Shown here: positions 47,001 to 59,113 of the stretch, in pieces | Layout of the letters: every line of letters starts with the position of its first letter | Numbering within the stretch: position 1 is the stretch's first letter | NCBI GenBank assembly: GCA_033060915.1 | Contig: CM065384.1 | Span: 38,537,001 to 38,601,000, forward strand | From: Euryodendron excelsum | Taxonomy: Eukaryota; Streptophyta; Magnoliopsida; Ericales; Pentaphylacaceae | Direction of reading: 5' to 3' | DNA: 64,000 nt | Position numbers and translations under genes: made by a program | Notes under the pieces: generated by a model | Told to the model about the DNA's origin: nothing | Databases searched by the model: none | The model's input: the letters and a program-made list of their open reading frames with translations, nothing else

Positions 47001-50000
47001 ATATCTTTTGATATGTTAGTGCATATATCTTGGTCCTGCATACAAGTGCTCGTTTTAGATGACATTTGGTAATAGTAAGTTGCGATCCAAACTCCAAAGA
47101 TGCAGATTCACCACGTATGTACTTCTTAAATTAAAAGAAATTGGTGAAGACAGCACACGTTGAGTTCCAGTGACTGACATGGATAAGCCTCCTACTTAGA
47201 AGTGCCCCAGCTACTTAAGATGTGGAAAACAAAGTACGGCACTAAAATCTAGACAAAACATACATGCCTATTATTCTTTATCTTTACTGGAGTATGTAGA
47301 ACAAGAACCATAGTCTAGGGACCTATTCGGTCTTCACTTCTATCAAGGACAATAAATCAATAATCTGACGTTTGAAAAGAAAGTAGGATTAAGTTTATAG
47401 AGACTTGAGGTTTTTTCTCTTTGGCTCAGGATTCACTTCTCATTGATGAAGAATGTATATCAACCATTGCTTTATATATTATTTAATATTTAAGTAAATA
47501 GTAGTGGTTTTTTTTTTTGAAATATCCAAATAGGTATCATATATGGGTGGATGATGATGTAATCAGCACTAGGTTTGACACACCAACAGCCCATAGAAGT
47601 CTCCTACATATAGAGCTACAGAGAAACCAAGCTATTGCTGACCTACATGGCTTAACCAGAGCATTGCCTAGTTCAAACTTGGTCACTAGACTGATGCCGA
47701 GCCCAAGTTTTTTATAGAGCTTGTTTGATTAACAAGTAGAGCACAAATATGCCCAAGCTCAGCCCGGTGGAGCTCATGGAAGCAGGTGAGTGATAATATT
47801 GCAAATTTATATAATGATGTGACCTTTTGCAACCTCTAAAGTGTGAGCATTAGCATTGTTTCATAAACTACCTCCAGTATTATATTTAAAAAAAAAACAA
47901 AAACGACAAGGCAGCCAGAATTTTTTTTGGGGGGTGGGTAGGTACGATAGCCCTTTTTATTTTTGTTGTGTGTGTTGACTTAAACATTGGACTCTACCCT
48001 GACGTACTATGCTACATCTAAGTAGCCTTTTCAGCTTACAGATTTGACTTTTGGAGGCTTTTTAATTCTGAATTCTAGTATTCAACTAAGAAAATCAGCC
48101 AACAGAGATTCAAATGTTACTAGAATTCTTGAGACTCACAGGCTCAGCATACTTGGCTTGCAAGCATGGCGTGTAGAGGCCAAGCTGCACTTGAATACAA
48201 ATTCATTGGCTCAGCTCAAACTCAAGCCAAGCTTGAACATACTCCATTTCAACCAAGAGAAGCTCGAACAACCACCAGCTCAGGTCACTCCATCTGCAGC
48301 TCCCCTATATATGATAGGCTCAAGTAAAACTATTACATGTTCCAGTTATTGCTTAAGTGCTGATGACAGACAGTCTTTAGGATGGACCTGACGTATGCTA
48401 CCTGGAACACAGATCGTTCCGGTACGAGGAACCGGAACAGAAACTAGGTACGCCACATGTTTTAAAATATGGTACACTAGAGATAGACTTCTATAAAGTA
48501 CACTATTAGAATTAAGGTACTTCTGGAAGAATTTTCTTTAATAATTAGATATTTAATAAAACATAATTTATGTTTTTTCAAATTAATCATCTAAAAACAC
48601 ATTCTAAGAGTATTATGGCCCATTTTTTTTTTTCTCATATTGTTATGCCAAAATTTTATTCTTCCTATATTTTTGTTCATTATAAATGATTTTTTTCCTC
48701 CATTAGGTGACCTTTGAAGATATAAATAGGAAAAAAAGTTTGGGATCGCTTTGGATCACTAAATTTACCCTTTTGAAACGCTAACATATCATGTTTCGAA
48801 ACGTCGTTCCTAAAATGTAATTCGCTAGGGTAGTAGAATATTATGATAACACAGAAATGGACTATTCCTCTCAAGTGGCAATCTACAATGCCGCACATTA
48901 ATAAGTGACCAAGGAGTTCATCAAAATACTGACCACCACCAGACATGTTAGTTATTTGATAACATGGGGGCTAACTAAGTTATGTGAGTCCACTTGCTCG
49001 TCAGACTGAAGCCTTTTATCCCTCATATAGTTATGCATTCATTCCTTGTAAAACCCAGGCCAAGAAATCCTACAAAATGTTAAAAAAAATCTTCTTAATG
49101 TCACTAATAGAACAAAACGCCTGACCTACAACCTTCTGCACTACAATGGAAAGGTCTCATGAAGGGCATTTATGTTTCCCAATGTACACAAAGTTACAAA
49201 TTACAAACTTTTCAGGAGTGCAGCATAAGATGAAATAACAGCCATAAATATAGCAGCTACTAAAAGATTTTATCTGCTAGGGCATTTACGTTTCCCAGTG
49301 TACACAAAGTTATAAATTACAAACTTTTCAGGAGGGCAGCATAAGATGAAATAACAGCCATAAATATATCAGCTACTAAAAGATTTTATCACCTAGCAGA
49401 TACTGCTGTTGCAAAGAACGACGCAATAATAATCTCACCATGAGTATTGACCCAAAAAAAAAAAAAAAATCTCTCCACGAGTAGCGAAATTCAAGTGAGT
49501 AGACAAACAAACAACATTGCAGTATATAGGGGTAATTAGTGACCTATGATCTGGTATTTATTGCAACACACAACCACTCCTCAAACATACGAACCAAAGT
49601 CAATCTTCTTAAGCTTCAAGGCATTAAATCAATAAATTAATGACAGTTACACAATGAACAGAATTATAAAATACCTGAACCAACATCTAAAGCATGCATC
49701 CCGGGCTTCAAATATTCCTCCAACAATTGAAGACATGTTGCATGCATATGGGGTGCAGAAATTGTAGCATTGTAGCCTATCTGCATAGGGGTATCAACAT
49801 ATGGTGGTGCCCCCTCAGGTACAAACAAAGCCCTATCTACAGTCTCCATCACTTCTGTTACCTTCTTCGATTTAATCACTCCGTAATGCTGCAAATGCTC
49901 AACCATTGCCTTGTTCTTATTTATACCACTTCCGGTCCAAAATCGCTTTCAGAAAACAAAATATAGTCTCAGTACAATGTTTTCTTTATTACTGAACTAA

Positions 50001-51640
50001 TACACAGCACATTAAGTTCATCACTTGATCTGTTACAAGGTGAATGGCAAACCAGACAGCAAAAATAATTAACAAATATGGGAGATGCCAATGTGTCCAT
50101 TAAAAAGCTATAAATTTCTAAGTCAGTGCAATAATGATTTCACTTCAGCATATTCAAAACCAAGTAAGAATACTGATGAATTTTCCATATCACAAGGTAA
50201 CAACTCTTATATATCTAAGAAGGTATCATGACCATGTCAGACACCATACTCGTCAGACACTCCCCGAAACGTGTCAGACACAGATCTAAACGTCTCCTGT
50301 TATTTTCTTTTTAAATTTTTTTTAGACTCAGACATGCTTCAGACACTTAGGGACACATATCCATCAGTTACATACACATGAAACACATTGCAAGTGTAAA
50401 GAAAATAACTTGGGATTCAATTGTGAATAAAAATTATATAATTTTATAACAAATTTGACATTCAAGCTATGGAATATATGACATTCAAAATTGACATTCA
50501 AGGTATGGAACATATTTACTATTGTTCAACAATAATGATAAAAGTGATATATTTTCCCATGTTCCCATTGTGTCGTGTCGTGTCCTCTATTTTTTTAAAA
50601 TTGTCATGTCAGTGTATCCGTGTCTGTGTCACATGTTAGTGCTTCTTAGCAACTAGAGTAAAGTCCATTGGTAGTTGTACAAGGGACTTGGAATCAAATT
50701 GTTGGATAGGGGGAGGGCTCATTCCATTGTGTAGTCTATCACCATTGGATCAAAGAAAAGAAAAATGAAAAAAAAAGAAAAAGAAAATATGATTGAGAAT
50801 TCAATAAAAAAAAAAAAAAAAAGGCACTCTTGAATTACCCAAATTACTAAACCTCCTAATCACTTATGCTAAGGAGCAAGAGAAATCCCTAATTGGCCAT
50901 CATGTGCCCACACAGTGAGTATAAAGTTGGTCTTGTGTAGTACACTGCACTGACAAGCACTGACAACCAATGGGCTACAGTCAGCCATTCCAAACAACAA
51001 AATTGTCACTATCCACGAGTAAAATAATAGTCTCAATTAGAAAAACCCTCTCCGCAAGTTCTCAAATTTACCCAATTAGATGCTCACCCAAACAAGCGCC
51101 TACCAATCACTTAAACACAAACTGAACACGACCCATTACCATAACAAACTAATAACTAATATATGTATATATCTATATATATGCATTTAGAGAAAGGTAT
51201 ACGTATCGAACATTGATTTCTTATTCCACCATTAATCAATTCATACGGAATTCCCACAGATTAAACCTCTCTTGCAATTTTACAGTCCATGAATCAACTT
51301 GATCTGTGGACAGACAAGGACGGACGAAATGGAAGATGCATATCGAAGCAAATATAAACATATAGATACGTATTTATACATGCATAAAATCGTAGATTGT
51401 AATATATTGTAAGAGCGAGATAGAGAACGAATCTACCTCCATGCGGCGAAACAGAGAGTTCCCCGTGCAGACGTCGAGTTTAGGTAGATTGCAAGAAGAT
51501 AGGGCTGTTGCGGCGGTTGCGAGAGGCGGCAGAGCTAGACGAGGGCGGTGGTGGAGGTAGCGACGGGTAGTGAAGTTTACGAGGTGATGCTTTAAAGGCG
51601 CACGGTAGCGGCAACCATACGCTATTACTGAGGGCGGCAT
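44093..51640 (-). CDS. PIMT: Protein-L-isoaspartate O-methyltransferase
   Basis: Four exons on the minus strand join in frame to 296 residues: 51640-51437, 49945-49675, 46180-46016, 44343-44093. The enzyme methylates L-isoaspartyl residues with S-adenosylmethionine and starts repair of aged proteins; in plants it matters for seed longevity and stress. Recognition: RFWTGSGINKNKAMVEHLQ at the core start, VDRALFVPEG, IGYNATISAPHMHA, the SAM motif LDVGSGTG (154-161, across the exon 2/3 junction), VGVEHIPELV, DAIHVGAAAPEIP, and the end SREAQLRGY. Exon 1 encodes about 68 residues rich in Arg, Ala, Leu and Ser (with a segment YLHHRPRLALPPLATAATA) that look like an organelle transit peptide. Met67 just before the core could start a cytosolic form, as for Arabidopsis PIMT2. 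Introns are large (1.5, 3.5 and 1.7 kb) and hold repeats. A 5-codon upstream frame precedes the ATG. Confidence 0.93.
47500..48400. repeat. Repeat-derived sequence in PIMT intron 2
   Basis: GC-richer stretch inside the 3.5-kb intron with clustered AAGCTT/GAGCTC-like motifs (for example GGCTCAGCTCAAACTCAAGCC). A 115-codon plus-strand frame is present at 48044-48391. This looks like an old dispersed repeat; no family or ends could be set, and no protein motif is recognisable. Confidence 0.35.
49163..49394. repeat. 116-bp tandem duplication in PIMT intron 2
   Basis: Two adjacent copies (49163-49278 and 49279-about 49394) both start AGGGCATTTA and run through TACAAACTTTTCAGGAG and GATGAAATAACAGCCATAAA. 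They differ at only a handful of positions (for example G/T in GGAGTGCAG versus GGAGGGCAG), so the duplication is recent. Confidence 0.9.
50230..50650. mobile_element. Possible MITE in PIMT intron 1
   Basis: Clusters of GTCAGACAC / GTGTCTGTG motifs lie at the left (50236-50350) and, inverted, at the right (50575-50640), enclosing AT-rich sequence. This fits a small inverted-repeat element of the kind with ACACGAC-type subterminal repeats. Exact ends and target duplication were not found. Confidence 0.4.
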
Positions 51641-52138
51641 TTTTATTCTCGCGAGTTCTCTTACCTTTTCTTTAGCATCCTCGACGCTTCCTCGCACGAA
51701 GTTTCCAGAACCGACTCTCTACCGCACGTGCGAGTATTCTGGGCCCTCTTCTGGTCCTTGTATTAGGGTCCAAATCAGATTTTCTTTTCTGGGCTCTGAC
51801 TGGGGGTCCGAGTATGCTGAGACTTTTAGGTGTGTCCAGAGTGGCAAATTCAGGATTCAAAAATTATTTGGCATGAAAATAGTTCGTGATTGACAAGTTA
51901 TTCAGGAAAATATCTGCAAATTATTTCGGAGTTTTGATTAGGGGAACTGAAGAAAGATATTGAAAAGGATAAGAATATGAAATACTAACAATTGTCATGA
52001 TAGTTTGGGAAATTCAGAAAATTTGCATATTTATTTATATTTTTTCAATTAGAGAATTATTGCAGCATACAGAGTGGAGTAGAATTCATCTGTTTGAAAA
52101 ACAATGTTAAGATAAATTTGAGTGAAACTAATGCCGCC
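51641..52138 (-). promoter_or_regulatory. PIMT upstream region
   Basis: Sequence 5' of the PIMT start. The first 200 bases are GC-rich (CGCACGTGCGAG at about 51722-51733 contains a CACGTG G-box), then the sequence turns AT-rich. The G-box is of the type bound by bZIP/ABA-response factors; use here is inference. No clear TATA box was identified. Confidence 0.4.
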
Positions 52139-52139
52139 A

Positions 52140-52520
52140 ATCAATGGCGGAGCCATAAATTTCATCCAGGGGGCAACCATTAATCACAATCACAAAAAAA
52201 AAATTTTTATCATCAACAATAGATAAATTTTTTTTTAATTTTTAAGGAGGCAAATTAAAAGTATCTAAAATTATAGGTAAAATTAGAGTTTTTAAAAATT
52301 TGAGGGGGCATATGTATATTTCAAAAGTAAAAATTGAAAATATTTTTAAATCTATAGATAATAATAGAACTTTCAAAATTTTGAGGGGAGCATTTTTTAA
52401 TTTTTAAAGAGGGAAACTAAAAGACATTCTAAATCCTGTAAGCAAAAGTACAACTGTCAAAACTTTGAGAGGGCAGCTGCCCCTTCTGGGCCTTAACTGC
52501 CTTTGCCTCTGCCTACCATG
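52140..52520. mobile_element. Remnant of the GGCGGA-ended repeat family (copy 1)
   Basis: Begins with AATGGCGGAGCC, contains repeated lines of the type TTTGAGGGGGCA(T/G) and ends near CCTTTGCCTCTGCC. The style (non-coding, repeated ATTTTTAAA and GAGGGG motifs) matches the elements at 59954-60539 and 61738-62490. It lies between PIMT and the foldback element. Confidence 0.5.
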
Positions 52521-52550
52521 TTCTTATCATTAGACTCTACAAAACATCCC

Positions 52551-52571
52551 ATATATATATATATATATATA
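52551..52571. repeat. (TA)n microsatellite
   Basis: About ten TA units, followed by ACACAC. Confidence 0.9.
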
Positions 52572-53102
52572 CACACTACTTATCCACACAAACAAATAAA
52601 TAAAAAAAGATCACTGGCATACAAGTAGAGTTTTTTTTATATAAAATTTTCATGCATAATGATGTGAGTGGTTCTTTTTTTTCAAATCAAAAGACCCATA
52701 GTTATTTAGGCTTATATTTTAATAATTACAACTGCCAAACCATTATGTTGAAGATAAATTTTTCACTAGAATAAGAGTTTTTTAAAGAAAATAAAACACT
52801 GCTACTATGGTATTGGGAAAAAAAAAATGTACTACTATCCGGTTAGGGCTAGTCTTGGCATTCTAATGGCTAGGTATCACTTACTTATGGTTACATTATT
52901 TCTAATTTGGAAAAGCATCATTTTCTTTCCCTTTGGCAGACGATACAATTTTAATGTTAACAAATGTCAACATTCTCTCCATAATTCGAGTAATGTTATA
53001 CAAATAAAATTTTTGTACAAACTAATATGGTTGGTTGTGGCTCTCATTTTGGCTCATTATTTAAAAAATGTCACTATTACAACTTTTATATAAGAACTAA
53101 GG

Positions 53103-54127
53103 TAAATTACACTTTGCACCTCAGCACATTTTTTTTGTAGCAATTGAATCTTTATACTTTCAAATTGTTGCAATGTCAACCCTAACCCAACAACTTTCGT
53201 TAGTTTAATTGACGGTTTTCATGAGCAAAAACGTAAATTTCCTTTCATCTAGGTTCATTACACTTTACACTATTACACTTTACATCAAATCCCACTTCAG
53301 GATTTTCACTTTTAATTGTAACAATTAAATCTTTACACTTTTAATTTATTGTAGTATCAACCTTTTACTAATTTTCGTTTAGAAAATAGATTAAAAAAAA
53401 TTGTATGACAAGCACGTTATCTTTTTCAATGGGCAAAGATGTAAAATCATATTTTTTATTTCTAATAATATACCATAAATTTATTTTAAATCACTCTAAA
53501 ATTATAAGGGTAATCAACTTTGTGGTATATATAGTGTAATTAGGCTACATAAAAACACTTCCAATTCAACTTAGGTACCTTTTTCCATTCCAAAGACTCA
53601 CATATGTTGCACGTGAATTGAATTTGAAGTGTTTTCATATAGCCTAATTACACTATATACACCACAAAGTTTATTACACTTATAATTTTAGAGTGATTTG
53701 AGAGAAATTTGTGGTATATTATTAGGAAGAATTATGCTTTTATATTTTTGCCTATTGAAAAAGATAATGTGCTTGTCATATAATTTTTTTTTTTTGTCTA
53801 TTTTCTAAATAAAAATTAGTAGAAGATTGACATTGCAACAATTAGAAAGGTAAGGGCTTAATTGTTACAATTAAAAGTGAAGATCTTGAAGTAGGATTTG
53901 GTGTAAAGTGTAAGGGTGCAAAGTGTAATTAACCCATATATATACACGAGGGATGAAAGGAAATTTACATTTTTGCCCATGAAAATTGTCCATTAAATTG
54001 ACAGAAGTTCGATTAGGGTTGACATTGCAACAATTTAAAAGTGTGTGGATCCAATTGAAACAAAAAAAAAATATAGGTCCTAAAGTGAAATTAAGTGTAA
54101 GGTATAAGGGTGCAAAGTATAATTTAT
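53103..54127. mobile_element. Foldback (long inverted-repeat) element of about 1 kb
   Basis: The whole element is a palindrome. The left arm is about 53103-53568 and the right arm about 53618-54127, leaving a central loop of about 50 bases. Matching pairs include the outer ends TAAATTACACTTTGCACC and GGTGCAAAGTATAATTTA. Mid-arm pairs include AGGGTTGACATTGCAACAAT with its complement, and inner pairs include GTGTAATTAGGCTACAT with AT-GCCTAATTACAC. No ORF with a family signature. A transcript would form a long hairpin and could feed small-RNA production. No exact target duplication was fixed; ACTA occurs near both flanks. Confidence 0.8.
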
Positions 54128-55012
54128 TCTAAAACTAGAGAGTGGGCAAGTCAACAAGTGAATAGAATATGTAGAGTTTCAAAATTTTTAAATAACTAAA
54201 ACAGTTATCAAGATAGCTACTCAGGTAGATTGCCCTTATAGTTATTGGAAAACAAAGTAATTGAATCAATAATAAATCTATTCCAATAGAATACTTTAGG
54301 AGAAAAAAAAAAGTCTATGTGTTACCCAACTTCAAACACACTACTTCGAGTTCTGCCATGATATATTAAATAGATTATGTAAGAATAGAATTTTTTTTTA
54401 TTCAAAGGACCAAATAGCCAAAACTCTAGTATTGTAACAAGATATGGGTCTTGATGGTACAGTGAGGAAGCAATTAAGACATAGGTCACATACATCCTCC
54501 ATCACACGGAGAGTAAAGCCTACCAGGGCCAATGGTCATGACTCAATCTCGAATTAAGGGAGATCAGAGGTTTAAGTCGCAACAAGACCATGGTACATGG
54601 GACAAATAATATATGTTTTTTTTGTCGCTTCCACTCACTAGAATAGTTTATTTACTTGCTAACTCTCCATTCATACTAACTATACTTGTAATTGATTCCT
54701 TCTTAAAAAAAGAAAAAAAAAAAAGCAGAGTAAATCCATTGGCATGTTGACGATGCTAGACAAACTCTATGGCACACCAGCAAAATAAATTGCTAGCCAA
54801 ATCGCCCATAAAGATGAAGAGATCACTGACAAAAGTTATATCAACACAACTGTCAATTGACTCAATTTGCAATGGGAGACCTTGAAAGCAAAGGAGGCCA
54901 CAGAGATTCTTTGGTGCTGCTTTCATGGGAACTAAAAGTAAAAACACAGAATTTGAGGTATCCTTTGATTTCAGATCGATGCTACCAATATTTTTAGAGG
55001 GGATACAGTTCA
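54128..55012. other. Intergenic spacer, with an unrecognised minus-strand frame at its end
   Basis: Mostly AT-rich. From 55013 down to 54756 the minus strand keeps an open frame of about 85 codons starting MNCIPSKNIG. Its composition is mixed and protein-like (FVSDLFIFMGDLASN), but it has no match to a family I know. It may be a gene relic or chance. Confidence 0.3.
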
Positions 55013-55093
55013 TAGTCACTAGGCCAAAGCTAGCTGAATCCCATTGAGAAGTATTTGTTGTGCTTGTTATTTTTCCTTTCTTTAACTCTAAAG

Positions 55094-55225
55094 ATCATTT
55101 TAGACGAGCTCTATTGTGACCTGGCCGGCGCTCCAGGATCAAAATACAGAAACAACCTCTTTGCATTTGAGGCATTGTTAGGTATATTTGACCATGCCCA
55201 GACCCACAACAGGAATACTTGTGCA
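55094..55225 (+). pseudogene. Exon-like relic of unknown gene
   Basis: A pyrimidine-rich tract ending CTCTAAAG is followed by an open frame reading DELYCDLAGAPGSKYRNN and then FAFEALLGIFDHAQTHNRN. A strong donor, GCA/GTGAGT, comes at 55225. GC content is higher than in the surroundings. No start codon with context or further exon was recognised, so I treat it as an orphan exon or fragment. Confidence 0.3.
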
Positions 55226-57377
55226 GTGAGTTGGTCTTTTATGATTTCTGGGTTGTATAACTTCTTTGTTGTATTCTTTAAACATATAATAAGGTAGGTT
55301 TTGCACTGTTAATGTCACCACTTTTTCCCTCTTGCTCACTTTTACATATGGTTAAGCATGAATCTCGTGCGAGCTATAATGTAAAACGTAAAGCGGAAAC
55401 ATAAAGACCAGCCCAGTGCACAAGAATTCGTCCTAGCTGGTGCAGGTAGTGTCACCCAAGTCCCAGTTGACAGTCAAAACATAATTGGAAAATTTTCTTA
55501 TTTCATAACTTTGATTAAAGAGCTTTTGCTTTACAGTGCAAAAGTAAAAGAACCAAAAATTCTCTCTCTCTCTCTCTCTCTCTCTCGCATGGAAATTAGT
55601 TGCCTCATCATACGGAAACTTCACCATAACTCATTTCCAGACATTCCAGATCTTAGCTGAGGTGAGATTGCTTAGGTAAGCATTTACAGTCTGTTAAGAA
55701 TAACCACTTTGAAAAGTGCTTATACATGCACCGACATGCGTTGTTAATTAACTAATAACTAATGATCCTATTGATCTATGCTTCTTTTTCCTTTTTGCCA
55801 TTTTTTTCTTTGTTTAAGGTTTAAAATAATCTACGCCTGTACTAAAATTGGAGCCCTAAAGTTATATACTTGCAAAAGCCATGTAGTTGGAATATAGATC
55901 TCCGGCCATGCTATTAATTAATGAATTACATAAGGTGATATCATGTGTTATCAAAATTATGTCTTTTTTAAGTTAAAAATTATTTCCTTGGTTACAACAA
56001 CAAACTTAGGTCCTAAATGAGTTGCCTTATCCGATCCCTCTATTTTAATTTTAAATAATATGTCAATTTTTCAATTAATAAAAGAGAGATCTTTACTCTA
56101 TGAATTTTTATCCCAAAAACCCAACACCTAGATGGGTTTATCATCTGGAACTCCAAATGGGGAGGCAGCGGAAAACTACAGTGCATCACCAATCAAGAAA
56201 TTGAAGGGAAAAAAAATTCCAAATTGCTCAATAGTCCCAATGCAGTGTCACCAAAAAGCAAGTTGAAGGGGAGAGGAACCAAAACATTGCTCTTCCGCTT
56301 ATTGGCACCTTTAAAGAGCATCTCAAATTCAAAACTTTTAAATCTATCTTAATTTTGATATCTTCTTTAAATTTGAAGTTTATGAATCTCACTTTTTCAC
56401 ATTGTTACTTCAACCCCTCTAACTTTCATTTTCACTATTCAATCTTCAAATTACTATTCTTTTATGTAAAAAAAAAGGTCAAAAATCACATATTGTGCTA
56501 TTATTTTATTCAAAATGTAATTATTTATTATCATATTTTAGTCTAAGTTATAATTATTTATTACATATTTAATTGAAATTGAATTATTTAATGTTTTTTA
56601 AACTGAATGATCTACCTATGAAATTGCAAATTAAATTACATTAAAAATTTTCAAAAAACAAAAAAAACCCATTAAAAACTAATGACATACATTTAACAGA
56701 AATTAAAGTATGATAAGGAACTAATGAAAGCACATTAAATGCGACTTGAAAAATTAAAATTACAAGCATTAATAGGTGGATGTTGAAACTTTAATTTTTT
56801 TTGGAATCTGATGGAAATAGATTGATTAATTCTTAAATTTGTAAAAAAAAAATTTAAATAAAAAGGTGGAGTAGTAAGATAAAATTTTTTTATTGATTCC
56901 ATAGATTAAAATAACCATAGTATAAATAAATAATCAGTAAAATAAAAAGAATTTATTAATTTCATATATAAATAATAATTTCAAAGGTAAAAAAACAAAT
57001 AAAATATAAATAATTTATTTATTCCACATATAAAAAAATCTCAAATTAAATAAATATTTAATGATGTAAAAAATCATTAATGAATTAATTGAAATTTTAA
57101 ACTAAATATTTATTAAAATAGTATTTAAATAATAAATAATGCATTAGTAACCCATTATTTAAGCTTTAAAAAAAATTAGTACAGGGTTCGATAGAATTAG
57201 TGCTTTGGCCGACGTTCCTTTTTGAAAAAACCCCTCCTTGGATACTATAAAGACGTGGTTATGCATGGGTCCACCATAGCCAAATCCTTATCCAAACAAA
57301 TATGGCTTTACCAAAATATAAACCCCCTTGCAAGCAAGGTACATGATTCGGTTAAGCTAAATCCAGCTTTTCATCCT
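55226..57377. other. AT-rich intergenic spacer upstream of the SEO gene
   Basis: No gene is supported. Contains (CT)n at 55561-55586 and very AT-rich sequence at 56350-57180 with only short open frames. Confidence 0.45.
55561..55586. repeat. (TC)n microsatellite
   Basis: Thirteen uninterrupted TC units. Confidence 0.9.
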
Positions 57378-57385
57378 TATATATA
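57378..57385 (+). promoter_or_regulatory. TATA box of the SEO gene
   Basis: TATATATA in CCTTATATATAGCTTGG, 74 bases before the ATG. This spacing gives a short leader of about 45 bases. Confidence 0.65.
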
Positions 57386-57458
57386 GCTTGGATTGCATAA
57401 TTGGGAAACCACACAAACCCAATTGTACCCACTCCTGCCTTTTCAACTCCCTCCAAAA

Positions 57459-59077
57459 ATGGCAAGCAACGAACAACAGCCCCCTAAAATGCAGCAAATT
57501 GTAAAGAGTGACCGCCGAATGTTCTCAGCATCCGATGACAGTGCCATGATGAAGCAAATTCAGGCGACCCATTCTCCCGACGGGCGTGATGTTGAAGTCA
57601 AACCCATCCTCGAAGTCATTGAGGACCTCCTGCACCGTGTCACTCCTGCCACAGATGGTGTTATATCCGTACGAATCTTCTTCTCTTTTTCTCTTTGGCT
57701 ATTGAAATGTATATATGTTCATGCAGCAAGCTTTATTGAATAAATAAGATGTTTTGCAAGTATCACTCTAGTTACTGCTGTTCTGGATCACTTATATGCT
57801 TTGTTTTTATGTAGGGCACACATGAACATTATGAAACATTGGAGGACAAGGCCGCTGTGGATGGATTCGAAGGCATCCTAGAAGCATTGGCTTATGTTAT
57901 ACAGAAAATTTCATGCGAGGTGCTATTGTTGAGCTTTTGAACAATTGGAAGTCATAATTAATGGAGACAAAAAAAAAAAGAAGAAGAAAAAAAGAGCAAA
58001 AAAGCGAAAACCCTTTTCACCATGGCAGTGAGACTAGCTTATATAAGTACTTCTCTAGTTAATTACTTTCTCAACCATAAGCCTTTTCATAGGGCTTATT
58101 GTTAGTCGTAACGAAACATTTGCCTTCATTTAGTCTATTCACAAGCACTTGTCACAAGGGCATTTGTTTCTATTATAAGTAGTTTAAAGCTTTTAAAATA
58201 TACAACAAAAACTATGACAATCAAATCTTAAAATCTCAACCATTGGATTCAGATACATAAACCAACAAGTAAGAGTACTATTGATTTTGACTGGAGATTT
58301 GTATTGGCAGTTATCATGCAAGTGCTCGGGTGGAGCAGACGCTCACGCAACAACAATGGCAATCTTCAACATGCTTTCAAACTACCCATGGGATGGAAAA
58401 GTGGTGATTTCCCTAGCAGCCTTTGCTGTGAATTACGGAGAGTTCTGGCTCGTTGCTCAGCTTCGCGCCAGCAATCCGCTGGCCAAGTCTGTTTCTCTCC
58501 TCAAGCAATTGCCGGACATCATAGAGCATGCCAGCCCGCTGAAATCCCGGTTTGATGCAATCAACAACCTTATCAAGGCCATGTTGGATGTGACCAAGTG
58601 CATAGTTGAGTTCAAGGAGCTTCCGGCTCAGTATATTTCACCCGACACGCCACCTATGTCGACTGCCATGGCTCATATTCCAACTGCTGCCTACTGGACC
58701 ATCCGAAGCATGGTGGCTTGTGCATCGCAGATTGCCAGCCTTCTAGGCATGGGTTATGAGTAAGCCATCCATGATGAGTGTGGTGTATTCATGAATATAA
58801 TTAAAATTATGTATATACCACAAGTTAATATTGACATTGTTATACTAATTTACAGGTACATCACATCGACCACTGAAGCATGGGAACTATCGAGCTTGGC
58901 TCATAAGGTCAGCAATATACACGGTCACCTTAAGACACAGCTCGTTATCTGCTATCAACACATAGGTGAGCCCTCAATGATTTTCTGTACAAATTTTCTA
59001 GTTGTATAGTATTATTTTTTTTAATAACATAGAGAAATCTAGGTGCATTGCAAACAGACTACAGATGAGTGGCTTCC

Positions 59078-59113
<36 letters not shown>

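Noticed and set aside
48044..48391. A 115-codon plus-strand gene inside PIMT intron 2
   Set aside because: Composition follows repeated AGCTCAA/CAAGCTT motifs, there is no domain, and dispersed repeat origin is more likely.
54440..54724. A second SINE (A-box-like GGTACAGTGAGG, B-box-like GAGGTTTAAGTCG, A-rich tail)
   Set aside because: The putative A and B boxes are about 115 bases apart, too far for a tRNA-derived promoter, and no start was seen.
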